Source of the DNA: Furcasterigmium furcatum
Taxonomy: Eukaryota > Ascomycota > Sordariomycetes > Glomerellales > Plectosphaerellaceae
DNA: 64,000 nucleotides
NCBI GenBank assembly: GCA_001599815.1
Contig: BCIA01000008.1
Span: forward strand, 124,001-188,000
Reading direction: 5' to 3'
Shown one piece after another: positions 35,597 through 46,870 of the stretch. The translations under genes and the position numbers were made by a program. Each line of letters begins with the position of its first letter. Position 1 is the stretch's first letter. Below the pieces are notes generated by a model, which saw nothing but the letters and a program-made list of their open reading frames with translations, was not told the DNA's origin and did not search any database.

Positions 35597-36357
35597 CTAG
35601 TCCAGGCCGGCGGCGGGAGGCATCTCGGAGAGGTTGATGCCCGCGGGGCCGCCGGTGTAGGAGCCGTCGATCTTGAGGTCGGAGTCGTGGGCGATGATCT
35701 CGGCCAGGATGTCTAGCACATGCTGCGACGATGTCAGTCTCGGGGCATCAAGGGGGTGTTTCCTCGCGGAACGAACCTTGGGGACGGTCTTGTCGTAGAT
35801 GTTGATCAGGTCGCTCGGTGTGGGATAGACCTTGAGGCCCTTGTAGAAGGCGAGCGCGGCGTCCAGGGCGCGGGCGGCTTGTCCACGGTTAGCTTGCGGA
35901 ACGGGCTCGAAGGCCAGAGGTACTCACGGTCGGCGGACAGGGTCTCGCCCTCGGAGACCTGCTGGAGGAAGTAGGCCTCCTTGGCCTCGATATCGGTGGG
36001 GAAGCCCTCCTCCTTGGCCTCTGCGACGGCAATCCTGACCTGCTGGCGCTGGCGGACGCTCTCCTGCTCGACGGCGTCCTTCTCGGCGCGGTGCTGCTTG
36101 CGCTCGTTCCTGCGAAGGTTGCGGCGGAAGTTCGGGTCGGCGCGGCGCTGGTAGTCGAAGTAGACGGCATAGGCTGGGTGAAACCGTTAGCTCAACGGAC
36201 AAGCTTCGCGAGGAGGCACGGCTGCGAAAGGGGCGATGACGCGCGCAAAGTGAGGTCATCTCGGGGGGCGGTAGTGGCCAGCGCAGACAGACGTACCAAC
36301 AAAGCCGGTAGCAAGGGCGGCGACAGAGGCCGTGATTATCGTCGACTGCTGAACCAT
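35597..36357 (-). CDS. TOM20: Mitochondrial import receptor subunit TOM20
   Basis: Four exons (36357-36297, 36173-35928, 35877-35777, 35722-35597) give 177 aa. Residues 5-24 are the N-terminal membrane anchor (IITASVAALATGFVAYAVYF), followed at once by the basic FDYQRRADPNFRRNLRRNERK stretch, the long linker helix with AVAEAKEEGFPTD, and the single TPR-like presequence-binding unit (EAYFLQQVSEGE, ALAFYKGLKVYP, IYDKTVPKHVLDILAE). All introns have CTAAC-type branch sites and keep phase. Tom20 recognises presequences at the outer membrane TOM complex. It is divergent from EXO84. Confidence 0.95.
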
Positions 36358-36985
36358 TTTGGATGTGATGTAGGCGAGGCTGAGGGAAATGAAGCGGAAG
36401 ACTTGTCGGACAAGCTGTGCAATGAACTGATGATCGGAGCTGAGGCGGCCGGGATCGGGATCAAGCGACTTCGAAAGAGACTCGTTCTAGGAGCTGTTCA
36501 TCGAAGAGGACCGTGGACTGCCGAGAGGAAGGACGAGAGCCAGAGCTGGGATATGCGAGGGTGTGCCGGATGTCGGGAGACGGAGGCTGTCGAGAGAGAG
36601 TCGGTTGACTTGAGAGGTCGGCAATTGGATGGACGGAGAGCTCTGGCTGCTACCAATTTTTTTGAGCCCGAATTTGAGCTGCCCGGGATCATTCGCGGGC
36701 ACCAAGCCACCTGACGACTGGTGGGGCCAATTGAGCCACTGCGTGGCTGCACCGGGTGAATATCGGTTAAGTGCATCTCTTGTTACTAAGGGGTCGAGGA
36801 CAACTCCAAACCCAACATGAAGCTCGACAGCTCGACCTCCCGCACCTTTGAATCCAAATGCCCGAGGCCCGGCGCATTGGCCTCAACCCCGAGACTCGAG
36901 ACAAGCTCACTGCAGGCCTGGCAACCTTCAAGTCACGCGACTCCTCGAGCTAATACTTTAACGCCCACCGTCGAATTCAGCTACC
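36358..36985. promoter_or_regulatory. Shared divergent region of TOM20 and EXO84
   Basis: 628 bp between the two ATGs. An ATG at 36817 opens an out-of-frame reading frame that overlaps the EXO84 start; if transcription begins upstream of it, it would be an inhibitory leader frame. Confidence 0.45.
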
Positions 36986-39193
36986 ATGTCGGAGACGAGG
37001 AGCCGCATCTCCCTCAGGGCCGGTCCCCGAAGGAAGCAGACCGCTCGACCCGTCATCAGCGCGCCCCGACAGATCTCCGCGCCCATCCCCCAGAGCGGAG
37101 CACCTCCAGCTAGAACTGCCGGGCCGAGATCGATCACAGAAACTGCTGCGCCGCCGCCGCCGCGTCCTCGGGGACCCCAGGCAGGAGCCGACAGGGTGAG
37201 TCGCGTGCTGGGCTTCCATCGCGCGTTGCGAGCAGGGCTGACACTGTCTAGACCGCCGACCTCGTGAAGCGGCGATACTCGACCCGTTTTGGCAACTTCC
37301 CAGAGAACTTCGACGCGAGCCAGCCTCCCGTGCCCGCCGTCCCGTCTCTGGATAGATATGCCAACCAGAGCAACAAGCGGGACGGCCCTCCCCCCTCTCG
37401 AGGAGGCGGTGCCGCTCCCGTCGTTGATATCAAGGCCCTGAGAGACCCTCGACTGGTTCCTGATCAATGTAAGAGTGGTTCCATTCCCAGAACACGCGGC
37501 TTTGACTGACCTCATGGACCCCCAGACGTCGCGAACCTACTCAGTGAAGCCACCGAAGATGAGATCCGCGATTTCGAAGACCAACTACGGACGCTCAAGG
37601 GCAGGGCCGGCGTAGACCTGCAGCAAAATGTCATGCAGAACCGCACCCAGTTTATCAAGATTAGCAAGGAGGCGGAGAAGCTCAAGGGCGAAATGCGCGC
37701 CCTGAAGAACCTCATGTCCGAGCTCAAGACCAACACGACCGCCCTCCGATCTGCGTCGGGCAGCGGCGGCGACTCGGGCAGCCTGAACGGAGACCTCTCG
37801 CCCAGCCTGAGCAAGCGTGACAAACGCAGCTCCGTCGCAGACCGAAGCGCGCTCTGGAACTCCCAGATGCAGGCCCTCTACAAGAACGTCGAGGGATCCC
37901 AAAAGTTCCTGCCGAACAGCTCCGGACGGCACGTCATCCAGAATGCCGGACCCTGGATCGAGCTGGACAACGCGACCTACAAGTCGCGCCGCGCCATGCA
38001 GATCTTCCTCCTCAACGACCATCTGCTGATTGCTTCCCGTAAGAAGAGGAAGACGGATGGCCCGCCACGACCGGGACAGGGCCCCATGATGAAGCTCGTG
38101 GCCGACCGCTGCTGGCCCCTGCTGGACGTTGAGGTCGTCGATATGGCCGCCACCAACGAGTCCTCCAGCGGCAGGAACAAGCTCGCCGATGCTGTCATGG
38201 TTCGTGGCGTGGGGCAGGAATCTTTCATCTACCGCACCGAGAAGCCCGAGGATACCAACAAGGGATCCCTGTTGCTGAACATCCGCAAGGCGGTCGAGGA
38301 GCTGCGCAAGAACCTGCAGTCCGAGATGGAGGCCAATAACAAGGCCAAGGAGACCATCAACTATTTCGCGTCCCGCGACCCTGGTCTCCTGCAGAAGACC
38401 GAGCTCCTCGAGACGCTGTCTGACATCAAGGATATGCTCATTGAGGTCGACGGCAAGCAGCAGAACCTTCGCTGGGTCGAGGGCCAGATGGACGAGCTCG
38501 ACATTGACATCTCCCTGCAATACTTTGATGTTGTCGTCACCCGAGTCGAGAAGTTGAAGGCGCTGGCGCGCGGGCTTAAGAACAACGTCGTCGCACAGGA
38601 CTTTATCAACTTCAAGGTCGAGGAGCGCTGCACCAGGGTGGCTGACATGCTCATCCGCGAGCTGGAGAGCTCGCACAACGCGCAGGCCAAGACCCGGCGC
38701 AATGTAAGCTGGCTGACCAGGCTTGGCTTCGAGGATCGCGCACGCGAGGCATACATCGAGGCCCGGCACAAGACGATCCAGAAGCGATCCAGGTACGTGA
38801 ATCGATTTCCTCAGGCTGCATGACCCGACTAACAACGCTGGCAGGCAGTGCATCTTCCAGGGCGACCTGCACATGTACATCTGGGAGATCTCCTTTGTGT
38901 ACTTCACCATCATCCGCAACACGGTCAGCTGCTTCCAGTCGTGCTTCCCGCCGACCATGATGAGCGCCTGCGTCAAGTGGGCGAAGGAGGAGGTCGAAGC
39001 GTTCAACACAATCTTGGCGAGGCAGCTGAGCAGCACGGAGCGCGGGGGGCAGGTCTGGACGGAGTGCATGGGACGGGCCCAAACGCACTCCAACATGCTC
39101 TCTGAGGTCGGCCTGGATTTCAGGAACCTCGTCGGGCGCGAGCTGAAGGAGCCTAGTGCGCCGCCCAGCCCGGTCGGACTGGGTCTGGCCTGA
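36986..39193 (+). CDS. EXO84: Exocyst complex component EXO84
   Basis: Four exons (36986-37195, 37252-37468, 37526-38792, 38845-39193) give 680 aa. The N-terminus is basic and Pro-rich, with YSTRFGNFPENFD; a coiled coil (about 150-220) carries the RTQFIKISKEAEKLKGEMRALK heptads; the middle has a PH-like fold (about 290-420: WIELDNATY, MQIFLLNDHLLIASRKKR); the rest is the alpha-helical Exo84 C-terminal repeat. Exo84 is a subunit of the exocyst that tethers secretory vesicles at the growing hyphal tip; yeast Exo84 also has a pre-mRNA splicing link. Length and order fit the family. Confidence 0.95.
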
Positions 39194-39305
39194 GTTTCTA
39201 GAAGCGAGCGCGGCCTCGCGAATACTATTCATTTTCTTCGTCTCACACACATGTCACGGATGTTGAGGGGCACGATCACGGACAGGTATGCATTTTCATG
39301 TTCTA

Positions 39306-40436
39306 CTACTTCAGCAATGTCTGGAGAGTCGAGCACACGGCGTCTCCGACCTGGGAGCAGGTCGCCTTGCCGCCGAGGTCACCCGTCCTGAGCTCCAGGC
39401 CGCCCGCTGCCTTGGAGTCCAACACATGCACCACGGCCTTCTCGATCGCGGCCGCCTCCTTCTCCAGCAGGAACGAGTACCTCAGAAGCATGGCCAGGCT
39501 CAGGATCTCGGCCACGGGGTTCGCCAGCCCCTTGCCCGAGATGTCGGGCGCGCTGCCGTGCACGGGCTCATAGATGCCGTTGCACCGCCCCTCGCCGGGG
39601 ACGCCCGACAGGCTCGCGCTCGGCAGCAGACCCAGGGTGCCCGTGATGCCGCCGGAGATGTCGGACAGGACGTCGCCGAAGGTGTTGTCCGTGTGGATGA
39701 CGCCGTTGAACCGCCTGGGGTCGCGCACCATCAGCATGGCCATGCTGTCCGCCAGCTGGTGCTGCAGGGCGACGTCGGGCGCCTCCCGCGCGAAGGTCTC
39801 GGACGTGACGCGGCGCCAGAGGCGCCCGCTCGCGAGCACGTTGGCCTTGTCGGCGCTCCACACTGTCGCGGGCTTGCCGCCCTCGGCGGCGCCGGCGATG
39901 CGGGCCACGGCGGCGCTGACGCGGCACAGGCGCTCGACCTCGGGGCGGCTGTACACCCACAGGTCGGAGGCGGTGTCGGGCTCCTCGACCTTTGCGCCGA
40001 AGTAGGCGCCGCCGCAGTTCTCGCGGACGACGATGAACTTTGTGCCGCTGACGATGTCGGCCTTGATGGGGGACGCGTCGGTCAGCGAGGGGACGAGGAT
40101 CTCGCAGGGCCGCAGGTTGGCGAAGGCGTCGAGGTGGCGGCGCAGCTGGAGGAGGCCGTACTCGGGCGTCGGGAGGGCAGCCGCCCACTCGGGGCCGCCG
40201 ACGCTGCCGAAGAGGACGGCGTCGCTGTTCTTTGCCTGGTCGAGGACCTCCTGGGTCACGGGGACGCCGTGCTTGTCGATGCTGGCGCCGCCGACGATGC
40301 CTGTGGTCCGCTCGATGCGGATGTCGGGGCGGCTCTGCTCGACTACGGAGAGGACCTTGAGGGCCTCGGCCATGATCTCGGGGCCGACATGGTCGCCGGG
40401 GAGGACGAGGAGGCGGAAGGTCTTGGAGTCGGTCAT
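39306..40436 (-). CDS. 3-Isopropylmalate dehydrogenase-like enzyme
   Basis: A single exon gives 376 aa. The beta-decarboxylating dehydrogenase fold is clear: LPGDHVGPE, LFGSVGGPEW, the three substrate Arg (LRRHL, NLRP, VREN), catalytic Tyr (YSRPEVER) and Lys (KANVLASGRLWRR), the NTFGDVLSD metal site and LLPSASL. It differs from ordinary fungal Leu2 in the first glycine loop (GDHVG for GDGIG), in PTPEYGLLQLR where Leu2 has a RPEQG loop, and in a shortened segment after YFG. This points to a paralogue that may act in leucine synthesis or on a related malate in the neighbouring cluster. It is divergent from the short-chain dehydrogenase gene. Confidence 0.85.
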   Translation of the reverse strand: MTDSKTFRLLVLPGDHVGPEIMAEALKVLSVVEQSRPDIRIERTTGIVGGASIDKHGVPVTQEVLDQAKNSDAVLFGSVGGPEWAAALPTPEYGLLQLRRHLDAFANLRPCEILVPSLTDASPIKADIVSGTKFIVVRENCGGAYFGAKVEEPDTASDLWVYSRPEVERLCRVSAAVARIAGAAEGGKPATVWSADKANVLASGRLWRRVTSETFAREAPDVALQHQLADSMAMLMVRDPRRFNGVIHTDNTFGDVLSDISGGITGTLGLLPSASLSGVPGEGRCNGIYEPVHGSAPDISGKGLANPVAEILSLAMLLRYSFLLEKEAAAIEKAVVHVLDSKAAGGLELRTGDLGGKATCSQVGDAVCSTLQTLLK

Positions 40437-41025
40437 GGTGTTTCTGCTCGGTGATTACGGATGGATATGATGAGGAATCAAAGACGGGACTCTGCGATAG
40501 GGCATCCACAGCTGTTGCTATGGTACTAATGAATGATCCTACATCGTTTGGCTTACCATCGGCTCAGCGCGGGAGGTCGACCATCATCGTCATCGGCACG
40601 TTGATGACCTCCCCGAAACGTCCCCCAACTCCGAACTCGGAGTGCCCTGCTGCAGCCAGTTGCGGGCACTACTGCATGTTGGAGAGCATCCGGAGCGTGC
40701 CACTCGCTGATCGCCAACCAACTGAATGCGGGGATCTTCAGCGGGCGGGGGCCGTGGAGCAAGGAATTAGATCCCCTTCCGCATGTGGTCGACTGCGGGG
40801 AAGCTTCACCAAGGGGATCTTGGTTGGCGGGGGATAAGGGCGGAAACGTAAGAGACGTGACCCTCTTGTAAGACGCAATACACTCATAATTTCCAGACGC
40901 GACGACTCTTCTTCCTGTACAGCATCTTCAACCCAGCGAACATTCACCTCCCACGTCCCTCGAGATACCCCAGACACCACTTACACACCCGCACCTCACT
41001 CTAGACATCCACGACTCCCGCAACC
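40437..41025. promoter_or_regulatory. Shared divergent region of IPMDH-like and SDR genes
   Basis: 589 bp between two divergent ATGs. No evident CCGG-type Leu3 palindrome. Nothing else recognised. Confidence 0.45.
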
Positions 41026-41887
41026 ATGACCGGCCGCCTCCAGGGAAAGACAGCCATCGTGACCGGCGCCGCTTCGGGCTTCGGCAAGGGCATCGCGGCC
41101 AAGTTCGCGGCAGAGGGCGCAAACGTCATCATCGCCGACCTGTCCGAGGAGCAGGGCCAGGCGGTCGCCGCGGAGCTCGGCGCCGTCTTCTCGCGGGCGG
41201 ACGTCACGAAGGTCGCCGACTGGGAGCGGCTCCTCGCCGTCGCGACGGAAAAGTTCGGCGGCCTCGACATCGTCGTCAACAACGCGGGCGCCTCGTACGC
41301 CAACAAGCCCACCGAGACGGTCACGGAGCGCGACTTCGACCTGACCATGAACGTCAACGTCAAGGGCATCTTCCACTCGGTCAACGTGCTCGTGCCGTAC
41401 TTCATCCGCGAGAAGCGGCCGGGCAGCTTCATCACGCTCGCGTCGACGGCGGGCACGCGGCCCAGGCCGGGCTTGACGTGGTACAATGCGTCCAAGTCGG
41501 CGGCGATCGGCGCGACCAAGACCATGGCGGTCGAGTACGGGCCCAAGCAGATTCGCTTCAACTCGGTGTCGCCCGTCGTCGGCAGCACGGGAATGTGAGT
41601 GTGGCCAGCTGAGTGAGTGAGGAGCCGGACTGACACTGCTTGACCCCAGGACGCATCTCTTCATCGGCAAGCCCGACACCGAGGAGAACAGGAAGCAGTT
41701 CGTGTCGACGATCCCGCTGGGCCGGCCCTCGACGCCCGCCGATGTGGCGAACGCCTGCTGCTACCTCGCCAGCGACGAGGCCGAGTTCATCACGGGAGTT
41801 AACCTTGAGGTGAGGATCATTTGGCTTCTTTGGCGGGATGGTGTTGCTGACTTGGTTCTCTAGGTTGATGGAGGAAGGTGCGTCTAA
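41026..41887 (+). CDS. Short-chain dehydrogenase/reductase
   Basis: Three exons (41026-41594, 41650-41809, 41864-41887) give 250 aa. Classical SDR: TGAASGFGKG cofactor loop near residue 14, NNAG (about 87), catalytic Ser in TLASTAG and YNASK, and the end of the fold VNLEVDGGRCV rebuilt by the last intron. An acidic residue after the second strand (IIADLSEE) suggests NAD rather than NADP. It resembles fungal enzymes of the 3-oxoacyl reductase/glucose dehydrogenase type. Substrate unknown. Its position between the IPMDH-like gene and a Zn2Cys6 regulator suggests a role in a local catabolic cluster. Confidence 0.88.
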
Positions 41888-42387
41888 GCGGGCGAAGATA
41901 TATCCATGGATGTCTGGGGGCACTTACGAGAGCTATATGAGTTGTAATCCCTCAATAAACATTTGCATTGAAACTCAGCGCGTATACGGAGTTGGGCTCA
42001 AGGTGAAGATGGCGGGTTTGCATCTAAGCAGCATTCATATCACACGGACTAAGACCTCCAGTTCCATGTAGGTACTAAATGTTGGAGGGGATGGTCTTCC
42101 GAGGCCAATGACAGCCCCTGTCACAGTCCAAGGCACTCGCCAGCACCGCTGCACCCCACAAAGCACTGACGGCTACCCCGCGTTTCCGAGTCTTGGGGGA
42201 GGTGGTCACTGGACGATGCAGGCTCGGGGTCCAAGACCTCCACTAACCGCGCTTGAAAGAATCCGCCAGGCCGGGCCCGGCGCAAACGACTCCCACCTCA
42301 TCCACCTCTCAACTGCATCGAACGCGTCTCCATCCCCAGTGCATCACCCCGGCATCGAGACGACATCTCGGCGCCACCCAAGTCACA
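41888..42387. other. Intergenic: SDR 3' end and regulator promoter
   Basis: 500 bp between two plus-strand genes; no further feature recognised. Confidence 0.5.
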
Positions 42388-45176
42388 ATGGCAGACTGGA
42401 CCGATACACAGGACGAAGCAGCCTCGCCGTCCAATGTAAGCTCGCTTCCATCGTCTCCCACGCGCGTCTGCTCACTCCTCCAGGGCCAGGGCCACAAGCC
42501 GCAGACATGCCATCAATGCCATCGCACCTTTTCTCGCCCCAGCCATCTTAGCCGTCACCAGCTCACTCACCTGCCGCCGTCGCATAGGAATATCGTCCCC
42601 TGTACCCGATGCAACCGCACCTTTGCACGCCGCGACGTCATGCTCCGCCACCTGCGCGCGACGCATCACGTAGGCCAGACGAACGCGCGCTCTGTTCAGA
42701 GGTCCTGCTCTCGCTGCGTCGCCAAGAAGCTCAAGTGCGGGCGAACGCAGCCTTGCAACGCTTGTGCCCTGTCCAAGTCCTCCTGCGAGTATCCGCGCGG
42801 ATTCGAAGACGACCACCGGGCATCTGGCGAGTCAGACCCCATGGACTTGGCCTCCTCCCTGGGAGACTCACCCTGGAACCAGCCGGGCCGGCGGCGCATC
42901 TCGACAGCAGAGGGCGACCTGGGTCACCCGCCTCATCAGGCCCTTCGAACCCCAGAGTCCACTGCCGAAGACACGGCCTTCGCGGCCGGGGTGTCTTTGA
43001 GCGGTGCCTCGCCCTTCGCCTTCCAGGGAGCCGGTGTCAGCCTCTTCTCGTCCGCAGACGAAGACATGACGCTCCACCCGGGCGAGACGGGCGTGTCTCC
43101 GACATATTTTGGCCTGCTGCAGCCGGAGCTTCGCACTCATGGCTTCGACTGGTTGGGATTCGACATGCCAGACTTCGGCGTCGAGCAATGGTCTGGTCAT
43201 CAGGAAGACACCATGCCACCCGCAGGCCCAGATCCCTACTACCAGCAAGAGGCCGACGTTTCGACAGTAACCCAAGACGCCCCGACAACCACAAGAAGCA
43301 GTCCGGTATTGCGACCCATGGAACCCCAGCAGGTCGCGCAGCCCTGGCCCTTTGACCAATTCCGAGCGCAAGACGCCGCCCCCCATCGATACGTCCTGCC
43401 GCCACTGAAGGACGTCTTACAGAGCACGTATCACATGGGCCAAACATCAAGCAACGGCAGCACCTGCATTGACGACTTTGTCCAACTTCTCTCAGATCAG
43501 AGACTTCCTGCGCTGGGCACGATACAGCGTGCCGGCGTGAGACAGGCGTTTGGCGAGTTCCAAAGGCTGCTTGATCTCTACTTCGACCGCTTCCACGACA
43601 TCCAGGCCATTATTCATAAGCCGACCTGGAACATGGCCGCTTGTCCCACGGTGCTTCTCACCGCGATGGCTTGCATTGGGGCCTTGCTCTCGGGGGACAA
43701 GCGGGATGCAGAGCTGTCTTCCGCCCTCAGCGATATCTGCATGCCAATGATAATCTGGCTGGTAGGTACCTTAGATTTCCTTGTTTCTTGAATGCTCGCC
43801 GCGGCTCCGTCAACATAACCTGACCTTCGCTAGGGCGCCTCTGACGGCACTAATTACGCCGACGTCTCCTACCTGAATGCCCTATGCATCCACCAGATCT
43901 ACTCGCTGGGTTCCGGGAACCGCCAGCTGTACCAGAACGCGGATCGATCGCGGGGCATCCTGATTGGCAGTCTTCGAGGCATCGGACTGCTCAGCTCGCC
44001 TTGGAGCTCGGGAGACGATGACACGACAGACTTGACGCCCAGTTCCCTGGATGACCAGTCGGCCGTCGCTCGCGAGTGGCAGGCATGGATCAAAAGCGAA
44101 CAGGACCGACGCGCTGCCTGGGCAGCTTTCGAGTATGACTGCAGCCTGTGCACTCTGACCAGCCGACGGGGGGCCGTCGACCTGGGCGAGCTGCCCCGGA
44201 AGCTTCCCTGCACTGAATCGCTCTGGAACGCGGCGTCTCCGCAGGCATGGCTTGCGCTTCGATCTCGGCTGAGCCCTGCAAGCTTCAGTCCCAATCTATT
44301 TGTGGTTCTGAAGACGTGTCTTGCCGGGAAGGAGATAGACTTCACTCTCGGGAGCTGGGCGAAGAGGCTCGGCGCCCAGGTGCTCGGCCGCCTGCTGTGG
44401 GACATGAAAGAGCTAGAGGTCGTGGCCATGCCGAATCGACTGGGGCTCCATTCGTTGCTGAACCCCTATCAGGAGTCGAAACGGTCGATACTGAATGCGC
44501 TTGATTCCCTGAGGAAGCTGACGGCAACGCCGTCATCGACACCGGATCTCATCACTTACAGGTGCGCTATCCCTGCCAGCCGCCGTGTTTCTGACATTCG
44601 ATTAACCGCGCAAATAGCATCACGGGATTGCTCGGGCATTACTCACACCTCTACGCAGCCGATGATGTGATGGAGATTATTGTCTACATTGTGCGCAATC
44701 TCATGTCCCAAGATCCCACGCAGCAGCGAAGCCTCGAGCTCGCCCGCAAGCGACTCAGGTCCATCTTCGCCCGGGACCCACGTGCCGTTCGAACACTGGT
44801 CTGGCATTCCGCCCAGATCGTCGCCATCGCCAACGAGTACCTGGTTTCGGCGCCTTGCGCTATCATGCGCGTCTTCATGGGCTACATCTTCATCCTGTCG
44901 TACTCGGCATACGGCCCCCACTGTCACGAAGCGAGGGAGAAAACGCCGGTCCGGTTAGACAGCTCCAACGACAGCGCAGCCCAACAGGCCGCCGTTGAGT
45001 CCTGGATCCGATCGGGAGGGCCTGCGAGTGTCGGATCGGTGGAAGACATATGCGCCTCGGGGCGGGTTTTGGCCATCAGCCGGGACGCTCAGTCGATCAT
45101 GCAGAAGCTTCACAGCTGGGGCCTGGCGGGCAAATTTACCAGGATCCTGTCCACGCTGGGCGTCAAGGGAATCTAG
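42388..45176 (+). CDS. C2H2 plus Zn2Cys6 fungal transcription factor
   Basis: Exons 42388-42435, 42484-43761, 43834-44561 and 44618-45176 give 870 aa. The first intron (48 bp, GTAAGC, CTCAC branch, CTCCAG) is stop-free and in frame, so a version with 16 more residues (886 aa) is possible. The N-terminus has two C2H2 fingers (CHQCHRTFSRPSHLSRHQLTH and CTRCNRTFARRDVMLRHLRATH) followed by a Zn2Cys6 cluster (CSRCVAKKLKCGRTQPCNAC). The remainder has the fungal-specific transcription factor domain (KPTWNMAACPTVLLTAMACIGALLSG). This tandem-finger architecture is typical of pathway regulators in Pezizomycotina. It sits inside the SDR-cyclase-ALDH-MFS run and is a good candidate for its local activator. 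Confidence 0.88.
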
Positions 45177-45247
45177 ATATCGATGATATAATATCAGGGG
45201 TATTGTATTAAATATCAAGCAGACTCACGCGCAACCACTTACCTCAC

Positions 45248-46282
45248 CTAAAAGATGGCCATGCAATTTGGCGGACTGCTCACGCCTCCCGGCATGTTGA
45301 ATGGACTCGCGGACACGAAGAACTCCCACCTCCCTTCTTCAGCGCAGATGCGGCTCAGCTCTTCCAAGTCGAAGAGCTCGCCCACAGGCATGCCCCAGCC
45401 GGCGAGGAGGTACTCATGCATAAACAGCCCAGGCACATCCGGCTCCCCGTCGCCCCGAGGATGCGACTTCTTGGGCGGATACACCTCGAACGAGATGGCA
45501 TCCCCCGCCACGGCCGAGAAGCCCGAGTCCCAGATCCACCGCAGCATCTCCTCCGTGCCCTCGACGCCCGCGTGCTGCGGCGCCGGGCTCCGCGCGTAGG
45601 CCAGCTTGTCCGCCTCCGTCATGACCGTGTCCCACTCCCTGGTGACCCCGATGCGCACGAACAGGACGTCGCCGCGGCGGAAGGTCACCTTCTGCTCCTT
45701 GGCGACATCCAGCAGCACGGACAGCGGGATCGCGTGGTCCGAGAAGGTGCCGTACCGGATGCCGTGGCGCCTCGCGTACTCGACGTAGTCCAGCAGCACG
45801 CCGCGGCCGCAGATGCCCTGCCGCGCCCAGTGCTGCAGGCCGATGCGCGTGTTGCCCTTTGTCCTGATCTCGTCGTGCGTGACGCCGCCGTAGAACAGGC
45901 GCCGCTCGGGATCCTCGGCCGTGGGGAAGGGCGCGGAGAAGTGCCTCAGCCCGTCCCACTGGGAGGACTGCTGGGGGTTGAAGGTGTAGATGTCGTCGAA
46001 GGCGGCGCCGCCGAGGAGGGGGACGATGGTGTGCTGGAGCGGCGCACGGTTGAAGTTGGCGACGTCGAGCTTGGTCAGGTCCCAGTTCAGAGTGGCGCGG
46101 CGGCCGGACCTGATGCAGGTCGAGGCGGCGTGGGCGACGACCTCGGGCGTGAGGAGGACGAGGCGGCCGAGGCCTTCCTCGTGGGAGCCAGGGGAGGCGG
46201 GCCAGACGCGGCGGGGATCGGGCAGGGCGTCGTATGCCCGATCGTGGAGAGGTGTGGATGAGCTGGGGGGGAGGGATCCCAT
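45248..46282 (-). CDS. Cyclase-family (kynurenine formamidase-like) hydrolase
   Basis: A single exon gives 344 aa, convergent with the regulator with only 71 bp between stops. The family (PF04199-type putative cyclase) is a metal-dependent hydrolase fold including bacterial kynurenine formamidase and isatin hydrolase. The usual H-x-G-T-H-x-D motif appears in the fungal form SSQWDGLRHF, with GVTHDEIRTKG and GICGRGVLLDYV following; the metal-binding part is therefore altered compared with bacterial enzymes. Later motifs include DVLFVRIG, FSAVAGDAISFE and HEYLLAGWGMPVGELFDLEEL. Substrate unknown; by position it may open a ring or lactone made or used by its cluster neighbours. It is divergent from the aldehyde dehydrogenase gene. 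Confidence 0.85.
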   Translation of the reverse strand: MGSLPPSSSTPLHDRAYDALPDPRRVWPASPGSHEEGLGRLVLLTPEVVAHAASTCIRSGRRATLNWDLTKLDVANFNRAPLQHTIVPLLGGAAFDDIYTFNPQQSSQWDGLRHFSAPFPTAEDPERRLFYGGVTHDEIRTKGNTRIGLQHWARQGICGRGVLLDYVEYARRHGIRYGTFSDHAIPLSVLLDVAKEQKVTFRRGDVLFVRIGVTREWDTVMTEADKLAYARSPAPQHAGVEGTEEMLRWIWDSGFSAVAGDAISFEVYPPKKSHPRGDGEPDVPGLFMHEYLLAGWGMPVGELFDLEELSRICAEEGRWEFFVSASPFNMPGGVSSPPNCMAIF

Positions 46283-46870
46283 GTTGGGCGGTTTCTGCAG
46301 CTACAGAGTCAGGGGCCGACGGAGGGGATCATCAGGGTGGCAGTTGTCCAGTGCGGTCGAGATGAAGGGGACTTTGGGGCAAGAAATGTCCTGTGATGGC
46401 CCGCACCACCGAGTTCGGCGCAGAGGGCATCGCCATGGTGCCGCCATGGTGCCGCCGGACCCCCGGGCCCGTGATCAGTTCTGGTCGCAAAAGAGGTCGA
46501 CGAGATGATGGATGCATGCTTGGGCCCTGATTTAGCCCCTGAATGGCGTGGGTTTAGGGGCACATTGGCATAGTCCCGGAGCGTGCCACAAGTGCCCCGC
46601 CCCTAATTCTCCGCCGGTCTCCGCATGTCTCCACCCGTGCCCGCTCCGACTGACGTGGTGCGCCGGGGTGCGGGGGAGGAGGGCCGGAAGTCGCAGAGCA
46701 CCAATACCGAGCTCAGTTAGCATCCGCTGTCGGTGTAGGTAGCTTGAGCTCCAAGTCGTCACAACTACGGCTCAATTCATCTGCCAGGGAGTTCAGATTT
46801 TCCAACAGGAATCCTCCCGAAAGAATCATCGCATCTTCCGGCTCAAACCTCCCCAAGGATCATCATCATC
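46283..46870. promoter_or_regulatory. Shared divergent region of cyclase and ALDH genes
   Basis: 588 bp between divergent ATGs. A CAT triplet run lies directly before the ALDH ATG. It is a candidate for a regulator binding site; none is identifiable by eye. Confidence 0.45.

Noticed and set aside
36817..37113. 98-codon frame overlapping the EXO84 start
   Set aside because: Overlaps EXO84 in another frame with no conserved content; at most a leader ORF.
39288..40454. 388-codon open frame opposite the IPMDH-like gene
   Set aside because: Antisense shadow of a GC-rich gene; the composition (Gly, Ala, Asp, Val, His) is what reversed C/G-ending codons give, and the other strand has full enzyme motifs.
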